From Archegozetes longisetosus (Eukaryota; Arthropoda; Arachnida; Sarcoptiformes; Trhypochthoniidae), in NCBI GenBank assembly GCA_018873245.2, contig JAEMBT020000008.1, positions 9,082,238-9,146,237 on the forward strand: DNA of 64,000 nt, read 5' to 3'. Position 1 is the first letter of the stretch. The number at the start of each line of letters is the position of its first letter. The notes beneath the pieces are model-generated. The model saw only the letters and a list, made by a program, of their open reading frames with translations. It was not told the origin of the DNA and made no database searches. The position numbers and the translations under genes were made by a program. This document shows, piece after piece, positions 25,901 to 35,678 of the stretch.

Positions 25901-28900
25901 TCTTTGTCAGCAAAATTAACATCAGTAGCTTCATTAAAAAGAAGTTTCACAACATCCAATCTGCCATCGTGAGCAGACAAGTGCAAAGGCGTACGATAAT
26001 CTTCACTTCTAGCATTAATGTTAGCTCCTTCATCAATAAGAAACTTTACTAAATTAGGATTAAACTGAGCAGCGTAATGTAAAGGTGTCCAGCCATAATT
26101 ATCTTTGATATTAATATCAGTTTTATTTATAAATAGGCTTACTGCCTTTAATGTGCCGTATTTAGCTGCAGTGTGTAAAGCGGTCATGTTATTTAAAGTA
26201 GCAAGCTTACTAACAAAAAGACGTATTATCTCTGGTTTTTCTGCAAAACCTAAAGGGGTAAGGCCTGAATTAGTTTTAGCAATGATATCAGCACCCTTAT
26301 TAAGAAGAAAAGTCACTACATTAAAGTTACCCCAATAAGCAGCCCTATGAAGTGGAGTTAAACCCAATTTGTCAGCGACCTTAAAATCGGCACCTTTTCC
26401 TATAAGGAATTTTACTACATCTAATCTACTCCGAGATGCAGCTCTGTGAAGTGGAGTCCAGCCATCTTTATCAGTAACCGTAAAATTGGCACCTTTTTCT
26501 ATAAGGAATTTTACTAAATCTAATTTACCTGAATTAGCAGCTCTGTGAAGTGGAGTCCAGCCCTCTTTATCAGAAACTCTAAAATCGGCACCTATTTCTA
26601 TAAGAAATTTTACTAAATCCCATTTACCCCTATAAGCAGCTCTGTGAAGTGGAGTCCAGCCGTCGTTATCAGGAAACGTAAAATCAGCACCTCTTTCTAA
26701 AAGTAATCTTACTACATCCCATTCATCCTCTTTAGCAGCCCTGTGAAGTGGAGTCCAGCCATCTTTGTCAGTGAGCTTAAAATCGGCACCTTTTTCTATA
26801 AGGAATTTTACTACATTCAGTTGACCCCTATAAGCAGCTCTGTGAAGTGGAGTCCAGCCCTCTTTATCAGAAACTCTAAAATCGGCACCTTTTTCTATAA
26901 GGAATCTCACTACATCCCATTGATCACTATAAGCAGCCCTTTGAAGTGGAGTCCAGCCATCTTTATCAGAAACCTTAAAATCTGCACCTTTTTCTATAAG
27001 GAATTTGGTTACATCTAATTGACCCGAATTAGCAGCTCTGTGAAGTGGAGTCCAGCCATCTCTATCAGGAACCGTAATATCGGCACCTCTCTCTAAAAGG
27101 AATCTTACTACATCCCATTCATCCCTATAAGAAGCTCTGTGAAGTGGAGTCCAGCCATCTTTATCAGTAATCGTAAGATCAGCACCTTTTTCTATAAGGA
27201 ATTTTACTACATTCAGTTGACCCCTATAAGCAGCTCTGTGAAGTGGAATCCAGCCATCTTTATCAGGAATCGTAATATCGGCACCTTTTTCTAAAAGGAA
27301 TCTTACTACATCCCATTCATCCTCTTTAGCAGCCCTGTGAAGTGGAGTCCAGCCATCTTTATCAGTAACCTTAAAATCTGCACCTTTTTCTATAAGGAAT
27401 TTTGTTACATCTAATTGACCCCTATAAGCAGCTCTGTGAAGTGGAGTCCAGCCCTCTTTATCAGAAACTCTAAAATCGGCACCTTTTTCTATAAGGAATC
27501 TCACTACATCCCATTGATCACTATAAGCAGCCCTTTGAAGTGGAGTCCAGCCATCTTTATCAGAAACCTTAAAATCTGCACCTTTTTCTATAAGGAATTT
27601 GGTTACATCTAATTGACCCGAATTAGCAGCTCTGTGAAGTAGAGTCCAGCCATCTTTATCAGTAAGTGTAATATCGGCACCTTTTTCTATAAGGAATCTC
27701 ACTGCATCCCATTGATCACTATAAGCAGCCCTTTGAAGTGGAGTCCAGCCATCTTTATCAGAAACCTTAAAATCTGCACCTTTTTCTATAAGGAATTTGG
27801 TTACATCTAATTGACCCGAATTAGCAGCTCTGTGAAGTAGAGTCCAGCCATCTTTATCAGTAAGTGTAATATCGGCACCTTTTTCTATAAGGAATCTCAC
27901 TGCATCTAATTTACCCGAACTAGCAGCCCTGTGAAGTGGAGTCCAGCCATCTTTATCAGCGACCTTAAAATCGGCACCTTTTTCTATAAGGAATCTCACT
28001 ACATCCCATTGACCTCTATAAGCAGCCATGTGAAGTGGAGTCCAGCCATCTTCATCAGTAAGCGTAAAATCGGTACCTTTTTCTATAAGGAATTTCACTG
28101 CATCTAATTTACCCGAACTAGCAGCCCTGTGAAGTAGAGTCCATCCCTCTTTATCAGTGACCTTAAAATCGATACCTTTTTCTATAAGGAATCTTACTAC
28201 ATCCCATTGACCCCAAGAAGCAGCCCTGTAAAGTGGAGTCCAGCCATCTTTATCAGTAACCGTGAAATCGGCATTTTTTTCTATAAAGAATTTTACTATA
28301 TTCAAATTATCAGCGGCTCTGTGAAGTGGAGTCCAGCCATCTTTATCAGCGACCTTAAAATCGGCACCTTTTTCTATAAGGAATCTTACTAAATCCCATT
28401 CATCCTCTTTAGCAGCCCTATGAAGTGGAGTCCAGCCATCTTTGTCAGTGTCCTTAAAATTGGCACCTTTTTCTATAAGAAATCTTACTACATCCCATTG
28501 ACCCCTATAAGCAGCCCTGTGAAGTGGAGTCCAGCCATCTTTATCTGTGCCCTTAAAATTGGCACCTTTTTCTATAAGGAATTTTGTTTCATCTAATTGA
28601 CCCGAACTAGCAGCTATGTGAAGTAGAGTCCAGCCATCTTTATCTGTAACCGTAAAGTCGGCACCTTTTTCTATAAGAAATCTTACTACACCCCATTGAT
28701 TCCAAGAAGCCGCCCTGTAAAGTGGAGTCCAGCCATCTTTATCTGTAACCGTAAAGTCGGCACCTTTTTCTATAAGGAATTTTACTATACTCAAGTTATC
28801 AGCAGCTCTGTGAAGTGGAGTCCAGCCATCTTTATCCTTTATCTTAAGATTAGCACCTCTTTCAACCAGAATTTTAATTATATTTATATAATGTTTTTCA

Positions 28901-29193
28901 ATTGCTAATCTCAGTGGAGTTTTTTCATTCTTGTCAAGTGCATTAACATTTGCTTTATTGTTTAATAAAATTTCAGTAATTTCATTATTACCACTCATTA
29001 CTGCTAAGTGTAGAGGTGTATTCTGATCATCATCTTCACTATTTATAATATCATCTCTAGCTCTTGTCTTTTCAATATAGCTCCTAACCTCATTGGCATT
29101 GTTCTCTTTAATAGCAGTAAATAATCCTTTCTGCAAACTCTCAATATTTGTCTCGGTTGTTGTCATTTTGACCTCTGAATTATGATGGTTCAT
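22963..29193 (-). CDS. Giant ankyrin-repeat protein with latrotoxin-like C-terminal domain, 2076 aa
   Basis: One uninterrupted, intronless frame. After about 55 non-repeat residues and no signal peptide come roughly fifty 33-residue ankyrin repeats of the DKDGWTPLHRAA ... VVKFLIEKGADF type. A non-ankyrin Ser/Thr-rich linker breaks the array at about residues 1440-1480. The array ends in a basic, furin-like stretch RQRRRRD (about 1893-1900), followed by about 175 residues including ISLFDLVIRRFTGERYI and FKACCHSNINDS. Ankyrin arrays followed by a basic cleavage site and a conserved C-terminal domain are the layout of alpha-latrotoxin relatives. These are known from spider venom and, as latrotoxin-CTD proteins, from Wolbachia phage WO and Rickettsiella. 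The N-terminal channel-forming latrotoxin region is absent. What is seen supports an ankyrin protein; the toxin relationship is my reading of the C-terminus. Lack of introns beside spliced neighbours fits lateral acquisition or a recent retro-origin. It could also be an ordinary intracellular ankyrin scaffold. Confidence 0.85.
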   Translation of the reverse strand: MNHHNSEVKMTTTETNIESLQKGLFTAIKENNANEVRSYIEKTRARDDIINSEDDDQNTPLHLAVMSGNNEITEILLNNKANVNALDKNEKTPLRLAIEKHYINIIKILVERGANLKIKDKDGWTPLHRAADNLSIVKFLIEKGADFTVTDKDGWTPLYRAASWNQWGVVRFLIEKGADFTVTDKDGWTLLHIAASSGQLDETKFLIEKGANFKGTDKDGWTPLHRAAYRGQWDVVRFLIEKGANFKDTDKDGWTPLHRAAKEDEWDLVRFLIEKGADFKVADKDGWTPLHRAADNLNIVKFFIEKNADFTVTDKDGWTPLYRAASWGQWDVVRFLIEKGIDFKVTDKEGWTLLHRAASSGKLDAVKFLIEKGTDFTLTDEDGWTPLHMAAYRGQWDVVRFLIEKGADFKVADKDGWTPLHRAASSGKLDAVRFLIEKGADITLTDKDGWTLLHRAANSGQLDVTKFLIEKGADFKVSDKDGWTPLQRAAYSDQWDAVRFLIEKGADITLTDKDGWTLLHRAANSGQLDVTKFLIEKGADFKVSDKDGWTPLQRAAYSDQWDVVRFLIEKGADFRVSDKEGWTPLHRAAYRGQLDVTKFLIEKGADFKVTDKDGWTPLHRAAKEDEWDVVRFLLEKGADITIPDKDGWIPLHRAAYRGQLNVVKFLIEKGADLTITDKDGWTPLHRASYRDEWDVVRFLLERGADITVPDRDGWTPLHRAANSGQLDVTKFLIEKGADFKVSDKDGWTPLQRAAYSDQWDVVRFLIEKGADFRVSDKEGWTPLHRAAYRGQLNVVKFLIEKGADFKLTDKDGWTPLHRAAKEDEWDVVRLLLERGADFTFPDNDGWTPLHRAAYRGKWDLVKFLIEIGADFRVSDKEGWTPLHRAANSGKLDLVKFLIEKGANFTVTDKDGWTPLHRAASRSRLDVVKFLIGKGADFKVADKLGLTPLHRAAYWGNFNVVTFLLNKGADIIAKTNSGLTPLGFAEKPEIIRLFVSKLATLNNMTALHTAAKYGTLKAVSLFINKTDINIKDNYGWTPLHYAAQFNPNLVKFLIDEGANINARSEDYRTPLHLSAHDGRLDVVKLLFNEATDVNFADKDGVTPLESAAFNGHLNVVKYLLDEKKANITVVNIYGNTPLHMAVKNGKVEVAEFLIERGADVNVPNNQKCTPLHLAAEKGNLDVVELLIRKGANINAKNSNDKIPLDIVNKESHPEAFRLILDKELFDAVKHKDIDKIKDSIGKGANINARDNEGWTPLHLSTKEGDIKLVTLLVEKGADINAKSNNGWASLHIAADNGNLDIVRLLVDKGANVNIKKNDGWTSLHWTAYSGNLDVAELLIIKGADIDAKDNFDSTPLYYAAKEGKLDVVKLLIERGANVNAKQRDRRTPLHWAAYNDHLEVVKFLIANHADANAIDKNHRTPYEFTAQLSSRTDILELLKIAQGSTSTPSSIMVYTIKNATIYTPTTEATIITSTSPSEHLKKELFSAVKGNDIHKARQLVEKATEIGVKDEVVDAGLNFAATGGHKEIVKTLLENGADLNAKTANGWTALHYAVQDNHLNVVKLLIDKGADVNAKARDGTTSLHLAAHNSNLDVIKFLINKGAQIEAKDNYSSTPLHYAAKEGNSDIVKFLVEKCADKGAKNNFNRTPLHWAAYNGHLNVVELLLGKGAAINDKSINDLTPLKLAEKSNKSEVVKLLVNKLAILNNITSLHAAIKYGTSKAVELFIETEVSANNENGNTPLHWAALEGNLNVAKFFVEKGADVNSENKHAVVPLHFAATAGNLGLVIFFVEKGADINIKTDIQRTVLHVATQGGHVEIAKYLIERGAEINTNDWFRNTPLHEAAKWGQLDIVKLLIDKGADIHARNCGGRNPSDVALEHNKVNVVEFLRQEQETRNIRQRRRRDIEMVVSSASSRPSIVNTLLSWAKVILNPSSGLFIANQNFPFLSTAHQSNTPSDKVSPELSKFDINGAKFDIKGAISLFDLVIRRFTGERYILPEYHSSPKELIEGRIDINAVSITNNFENILKRTEAARNINEFMDSFKACCHSNINDSLFVSKLSKADNSTNPRIGRHRMVL
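26371..28878 (-). repeat. Highly similar 99-bp ankyrin-coding tandem array
   Basis: Within the ankyrin gene this stretch consists of near-identical 99-bp units carrying GTGAAGTGGAGTCCAGCC and GCACCTTTTTCTATAAGGAA. Adjacent units alternate between a QLDV-KFLI type and a WDVVRFLI type, so the working period is 198 bp. Blocks of two to six units are reused almost verbatim, for example units carrying LQRAAYSDQWD occur three times. The repeats outside this stretch are far more diverged. Confidence 0.85.
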
Positions 29194-29280
29194 TGATGCT
29201 TCTCTTGTTGTTATGATGTTGATATTAACTTCTATCTATAAAATGAAGATATATTTATTTATTGATATTATATCTTAATT

Positions 29281-29950
29281 TAGTGCTCCGCATGAGTCGA
29301 GTCGATTAAGAGATTTGTCAAATAGATTCCAATTTCCGAGTCTCTGTAGCTTCCAAAGTCTCTAGAAGATTTGACTCGAACGCAGTTGAGTCGAGTCCGG
29401 GTATGACCCAAATATATTTGAGGTATTTGAATTCATTTTGAGCTGTAGAAATGTTCCATGATTTCAAAATTTTGGAACTTTCTAGAGCATTATAGAAACC
29501 TGTAGAGTATTTTAGAAATCTATGGAATACTCTAGAACTTAATAGAGCAATCTATAAACCTATGGAATATTCAAGAGATTTACAAGGACATTCTAAAAAT
29601 TCATTGAATACTTTAGAACTTATTAGAGTATTCTAGAAACTTATAGAATATTTTGGAAATTTTCAAATTACCTTATAATCTTGCAAGATATTCAGGAACT
29701 ATCTAGAAAGCATGCATTGTAGTATAAAAGGGGTTCCACTCTATACATTTGTTCGATATTTGAGTTGAAAAACTAATGTAATCCGTTAATACTAGTTTAT
29801 TCGTGTCTTCGGGTAGGCTCGTCACGAGTCAAAATCAAATCGATTCGCGGTTTAAACAGACTCAACTCGAAAAGAGACTTGACTCGATTTTTACGATTCG
29901 AATTCAAATCTGCTCCGACTCGACTTGAACTCGATTTGTGCGGAACACTA
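29281..29950. mobile_element. hAT-type non-autonomous element, 670 bp
   Basis: It begins TAGTGCTCCGCATGAGTCGA and ends in the inverted counterpart TGCGGAACACTA. The flanks are TCTTAATT (29273-29280) and TCTTAATG (29951-29958), an 8-bp target duplication with one mismatch. Subterminal regions are rich in GACTCGA-type repeats in both orientations, as is common near hAT ends. No transposase frame is present. It lies 87 bp upstream of the ankyrin gene start codon, so it may occupy that gene's promoter region. Confidence 0.78.
29440..29730 (+). promoter_or_regulatory. Reiterated heat-shock-element-like motifs ahead of a TATA box, inside the hAT element
   Basis: About ten TCTAGAA/GGAAC/TTCTAGAAAC-like words recur at roughly 20-bp spacing, resembling the inverted nGAAn units of arthropod heat-shock elements. 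The array is followed by TATAAAAGG at 29723-29731. The TATA box faces right, away from the ankyrin gene. No ORF follows within the element, so any transcript would be non-coding. Promoter function is inference. Confidence 0.35.
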
Positions 29951-30548
29951 TCTTAATGTTTCAAATAGCTAATATTTTCATCAGGCTATATTTACTTGAA
30001 AAAAGTTTAAACTTTATATAAATTAGCTGTCAGCTGTTTTATATGTTAAACTTTTCGATCAAACATTATTTCACCCGTATTATAATAAAAGAAGATGCCA
30101 AGAAATGGCCTAACTAGATTCCCAATATGTTCAGATTTCAAAATGTCAGATATGACAAGTAGTCTAAATATATAAATGTTTGTCATCTAGGTCACGGCGG
30201 TCACGAGATATTGACCTTTATTGACCACGAAAGTGACCTTTAGAACAAAAGGACATGAAAGACTTAGTATTAAATCACGAAAATACAGTGTTTCATTACA
30301 AATATGATTTGATATTTCTATAACTTTACTATTGGAAAACATAGATAGACATATAACACATCAAATTAAATTTAAAGTTTGTTACTAAATGTCAAGATTT
30401 TGACGATTTTTTTAATACAAAGATAAATTCGATTGGAAAGACATTGATAAACATTTTTAAAATTGAATTTTAATTTTGTTGACTTTTATTTAAATGTATC
30501 GTAATACCTATTGAATATTTTCTAATTTTTGGGCATAAACCTTAACTT

Positions 30549-31090
30549 TCAATTATCTCCAAAGGAAAAGATCAGCACAAATAAGATCAGGTGAACGCGC
30601 TGGCCATGGAATGTTCCGCCAACAATAATGAATTTACTACCGAAATGTTGTTTCATTGAGTTTTGGACTCTTGATGCGATGTGAGGCAGAGAATTATCAT
30701 GTTGAAAGCATACGTCATTCTTTTCAATCATATCATTATATTCTAATTGTTTATAGAACGACTGAAGGCAGTTATCAGTATATAAAGATTGAGTAACTTT
30801 GGATTTCGGGGATAAAAATAGAATTGTTCAGTGAATTGAGACACTGGCTCATAACATCACTTTTTATTAATTGTTCGCTTTATATGAACATGAGGATTTT
30901 CTTCGCACCTATATATCGTGTTTCATCGGTCAACACAGCCGTCAATACAAAACTCGTCTTATCTGACATCAAAAAATTACTCAAGAAATTTTCGTTTTCA
31001 TTGATTTTGGACAAAATTCATTCACAAAACTGAATTCGATGCTTAAAATCAAACTTCAAAATGACGTGATAGGGGTCAACTTGAGAATGT
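30549..31090 (-). pseudogene. Mariner-like DDE transposase fragment, frameshifted
   Basis: Minus-strand frames give FLMSDKTSFVLTAV with RYIGAKKIL (the catalytic-region first-Asp neighbourhood), then CFQHDNSLPHIASRVQ (second catalytic Asp). After a frameshift near 30610 comes IPWPARSPDLICADLFLWR (third catalytic Asp region), ending at a TAA. The order and spacing match the C-terminal half of mariner-like transposases commonly seen in arthropod genomes. Stops and the frameshift make it non-functional. No TIRs were identified around it. Confidence 0.7.
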
Positions 31091-32851
31091 TGAGAACTTT
31101 TCTCACTGATGTGTATGAAATGTCACTATTACTTGCCCTCTACTGATATTCAGCTCTGTTCAAAGTATTAGGATTCTATTTATACAGAGATTTCATTTTT
31201 TAGTGTTTTCATCAGTTAATGTGATTTTGTTGCGAATAACACGCGATTTTCTCAAGTCGTCTACTCTATAGAATGCCCGCAAATTGTTATAAATTTTGTA
31301 AATAGTATCATAACTTTAACTGGAGATTTATGTTTATGATAACTCAATGAAATAGACGCTGTTCATTTTTCTGTTTGTTTAAATGCTTTGACAAACTCGA
31401 ATAACTGCATCCAAATTCGAATTCGCTCAACTACGCACAAAACTTTATAAGTTTTAATATGACCTCCTATTTAATGAAATAAGTTTGCTAACATAAAATT
31501 TATAAGCATCTCCTCTATTTGCAATAAACCGTCTATATATAACATTAGATATTTGAAGACCAAATAACTTTGTTAACTTTTTTCCCTTGGTTATTCATAT
31601 ATCAGTACTTTATAGTCAGTAAACGAGTTCTAACTAGAAAAGTAAAAAATCTGCCTCGTTTTTTTCTTTGACTGTACAAAAACCGACGGTTCTCTGGCCA
31701 CTTTGGCACTGATAAAAGTACCCGGAAATGGCTGAAAATGTTCTGTAATTTAAGTAAAAATTAAAGGTTTAAAGTTTTAGATGTTTCTAGTGCTGAAATG
31801 CATTGTCTGCTATTATACAATTAATCTTAATTAACAATACAAGATTAAGTAATAGTAACAAAAAATATCAGAAGTTCACCGAAAGTGAATTTAGATTATG
31901 ATTAATGCAGTTTGTAATAGATAACCTGAATCTATCCATCCCATCACTCCAAGTTACTCTCTACTTTCAAATACCAATTAACTTCATGCACACATTCTCT
32001 CAGCAAAAATTGAACACCAGTCCTCGCTCAAAGATATAACATCATGACAACAGTTGACTATCACTACAGTTATAGACCTCAACCAGTTCTCAAAAACGAA
32101 TTAACAAGACGTGCTGGGATCGACCAGTCATTACAGATCGAACATTCATTGTCAATAAACCAGATATAATCATACTATCAGGTTAGTTCAAAAGAGTTCC
32201 AAATCGAATTTTTAAAAAATTGACTTAATGGATTCTCATACCATAACATGAGCCTCATAATTCTATCAATTCAGTTCAATCTGGTTATGCCACATTAAAT
32301 GAAATTATAATCACTGAAATAAAGATGCAACTTCTACTGCATCTTCATTCACTTTTAAGCACTATAAATGAGGATTTTGCTTCCATTCAAAAAATCTTGT
32401 TCTCACAATCAGTAATGGGACCAAACATTGATGTGATTTTTCTCTATGATATAACTTTTCTATACAGAACTTTCTAGTGCTAACACAACGATATATATAA
32501 TCAATAAAACAGCAGGCAATAATATTGAGTTTTTATTTGAAAATCAACTGATTTTTCTGAACAGTACTGACAAACCGACTTTAACCAGTAGATATGGAGA
32601 ATCTATTATTGACCTAACAACTTCTAATCAAATCTATTGATATACAAACGATAGGAAAGAGAGAATATAGAATCGAATTCGGATCATTGTTATAACGGTT
32701 TCTCAATAAATACTGAAAATAATACTAATCATAGCAACTTAAACAACAGCTTCGATTACTATCCATTTATTCATGTCAGTAAAAAATACTGTTTCAAAAA
32801 GGCCAATTGGGTTCACTTCAAACATCTAGTAAAGTAAATACATTTGATTGG
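31091..32851. other. Intergenic stretch with nothing recognised
   Basis: AT-rich, no plausible coding frame, no tandem array and no clear terminal repeats on either strand. Confidence 0.5.
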
Positions 32852-33148
32852 CACTGACAGCCTGTTCACCGACGATCTGTTCACTGATTCAAGGTTTCTT
32901 TTATAAAATTCGTCAAATTTTTCATTTATTTCTCTTTCAATCATTTTAAGTTAGGTTATATTATGTTAGGCTAGATTGTTAGGTTAGATTTGGTTGTGTT
33001 AGATCAGGTTTTATGTTGGGATAGGTTAGGATGAATTGGGTTAGGTTACGTTAGCCTCGATTACATATAAAAATCATCTTTTCATGTTTAAAGATCTCAG
33101 TAAATTCGCTGTCGGTGAATAGGTTGTCCGTGAACAGGCTGTCGGCGA
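32852..33148. mobile_element. Small TIR element with TTAGG-like core
   Basis: The left arm CTGACAGCCTGTTCACCGAC and right arm (read inward) CCGACAGCCTGTTCACGGAC are imperfect inverted repeats of about 35 bp enclosing about 230 bp. The interior (about 32950-33055) is a run of GTTAGGTTAG / GGATAGGTTAGG / GGGTTAGGTTACG words, degenerate arthropod-telomere-like repeats. No target duplication could be fixed. Confidence 0.6.
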
Positions 33149-33774
33149 AAAGAGCCAGATCCCTCCTGGTAATTTCGAAAACGAAGACGAAGATAGACTA
33201 AAAAGTTAGGCACTGAGTTCACTGTACTCTACGAAAATCGAGAAATATATTTCTCAATGTATGGAATTTTAATTTTATATTCAGTTTTTCAATCGGAACT
33301 GTTAGCTATTAAAGTCGCTTAAGTGGTTAAACACTATATTTCGGACCAATAACATAAACAGTTCTACAATATGTCGAATCGGCTAAATGCGTGATTAGCT
33401 TCAGTTGATAAAAAGAAATAATTTCAAGTGACTATTAAGCCGTATTCTATTTCAGAAACACTCAAACAATTTGTGTCCATTGGTATTCGAAATTAAAACT
33501 TGGTTAAACTTATAGGAAGTTCGATTGAAATTAGAGTATGGTATGATTTCTTGGGTCTCGAAGAATATTTTTATTGATTTAATCCCAATAATTGACCTTT
33601 AATCTCCAAAAGTTTATGTTTTAATATTTACCGAAAATAAATATTGTATAACTAGATTAGAAAATATTTGATGAATAATTCTAATTTAAAATTTTATAAA
33701 TGCTTAAAAACGTATTTTACCAAGAATCGATTCGTAAAAGGATCAATTTCTAATTAAAATAGATTTTTTAAATA

Positions 33775-34498
33775 AAGAGGCTGTCTGGACATCTACTGGG
33801 AGTAGGCCCCGGTCGAGTTTAGACCTACTGACTTTACCAACACATAGAGGTGGGCGAATGGAGTATAATGGCACCTCAATACCTTTTCATATCTCCTGGT
33901 AAAGGGTGCAAAAACCAAAACACCTTAAAACTTTGGGAGCTTATAACTCAAACTATTCAACATAGAATTATTAGATTTGGCTTGTTGAGTCATAACAACC
34001 AAGTGTATTCAACGATAGAATGAAAGTCACGTTTTTTTAATGTATTAAGTAAGCTTCCTAAAGATCAATAATCTCAATCGCTAATCTCAATGTTTAAAAT
34101 ATATTGTTCGAAGTAGTCCATTATTGTTTTTGTAGTAGTACATAACCTAGTATGAAAGTACAAAAATTTCTAGTGCGAACACTTTATTATAAGATCAAAA
34201 ATTGCGGAAAACTTTTTTCATTGAGTAATCATCTGATTTCAATCGTTCCAGCAAGACTTTTGCTTAGTTCGACGAGAGCTTTCTAATCTTGTAAGACTCA
34301 TAAGGGTTTACAAAGATTTAAAACACTTCCCCATATACAGCGATGTTAACTGTTTTTTTGCCTATAACTTTTAAACCTATGGACCAATTTCAACCTAACC
34401 TGCAAGACTATTGCTCAGCTTGACGAGAGCCTTCGATTGATATATTAATGTAACATGATATATTTCGCAGGAGGCCAATTTCCCTTAGATCTCCGGAC
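33775..34498. mobile_element. Inverted-repeat element, about 724 bp
   Basis: The left end AAAGAGGCTGTCTGGACATC and the right end read inward AAAGAGGTTGTCCGGAGATC are imperfect TIRs of about 22 bp. The interior has no coding frame, but contains two related paragraphs (a GCAAGACT...GACGAGAGCTTTC-type block near 34250 and again near 34400). It is probably a non-autonomous DNA transposon; superfamily not determined because no target duplication is clear. Confidence 0.6.
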
Positions 34499-35086
34499 AA
34501 CCTCTTTGAGATTAAAAGCTTTCAATTATTGAACGGTTGTCCTAATTTAATGTATTTTATTGAATTTATGTACAAATAAATAGTTAGTGATTAAATTTTA
34601 CTCCTCTATTATAAGAAATTCGAGAACTCTCGAGTCTCGGAACCAAAATATTTTTGAGACTCGAGAAGTTCATTTCTTGACAATACCATGCTCTAATTCA
34701 AATAGCCTTTGTTAGAATCAAAGATCACTTAAATATAGTTGCAGAGCAGACTATTTACCTAAAGAAGTATTGAACTAGATTTAAGTCAATCAGTATATCA
34801 TTTATTTCGGCTCTCATTCGCCAAAAATATTTAGGAATCGATCACTACATGAATGGAATGAGGGATAAGGTTCTCATCAAAAGCAATGCAAACAAAAATC
34901 TTTTCATCAATTTATGACAGATTAAAAGCCAAAAACTTTAAGCCAAACTACATCAGAACTCAATTTATCTAAAGTCACGGATATTTTAAATCACATTTAG
35001 TGCGATTTAACATATCTAATTATTATTTATGCGAATGCAAGATAGCTGTCGAAACAACACTTCACTTGTTATGACAATGCGATAAA

Positions 35087-35670
35087 TAGTGTTAGACATC
35101 AGCTCAATGTTACTTTTGAGCTGATGAAATCAGCTCAGCTCAGCTCAATGGGTAATAGTTTATGGAATTTATTAGAGTCTACTATTCTTAAAAGATTCAT
35201 CCAAATAGAAATTTGACACTTTCAATGTAAAACCTATAAGTGATATGCTGTATGGTCTAATGACGTTTAGTTTAAATTAAATGCTTTGCAATAATGACCC
35301 ATAGAAGACGATTCTAAAACGTTTTAACTTTAAGATAGTATTAAATATTCTATAATTTATTTCAGAAGATGTCTAATGTGTTTAAATTCAATGCTTAAGC
35401 ACTCTGATTAGGAATAAACATTAGTTTAATGAATTGGTACTTTAATTACCCATAATGTTAAATAACAAGATATTTGAAATCTAGACCATTTAAAACTCTT
35501 AGACTAAATTTTCTTACTTTGTAACTAATTTCCAGTACTTCTAATAAATATTGAAATTATTCACGAAAAATTTGTAATCAATCAGATTAGATCAGTCCAG
35601 CTCGTAGCCCAGCTCAGCTCAAAGGCAGCTCAGCTCAACCTCAGGGTAACTGAGCTGATGTCTATCACTA
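35087..35670. mobile_element. hAT-type non-autonomous element, 584 bp, perfect 8-bp TSD
   Basis: It starts TAGTGTTAGACATCAGCTCA and ends in the inverse of TAGTGATAGACATCAGCTCA. The flanks are a perfect 8-bp direct repeat GCGATAAA (35079-35086 and 35671-35678), diagnostic of hAT-type insertion. Both subterminal regions carry reiterated CAGCTCAGCTCA words in opposite orientation. There is no transposase frame. Confidence 0.88.
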
Positions 35671-35678
35671 GCGATAAA

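Noticed and set aside
23069-28908. Many plus-strand ORFs with repeated KWSPAIFI-type words
   Set aside because: They mirror the ankyrin repeats on the opposite strand and have no independent support.
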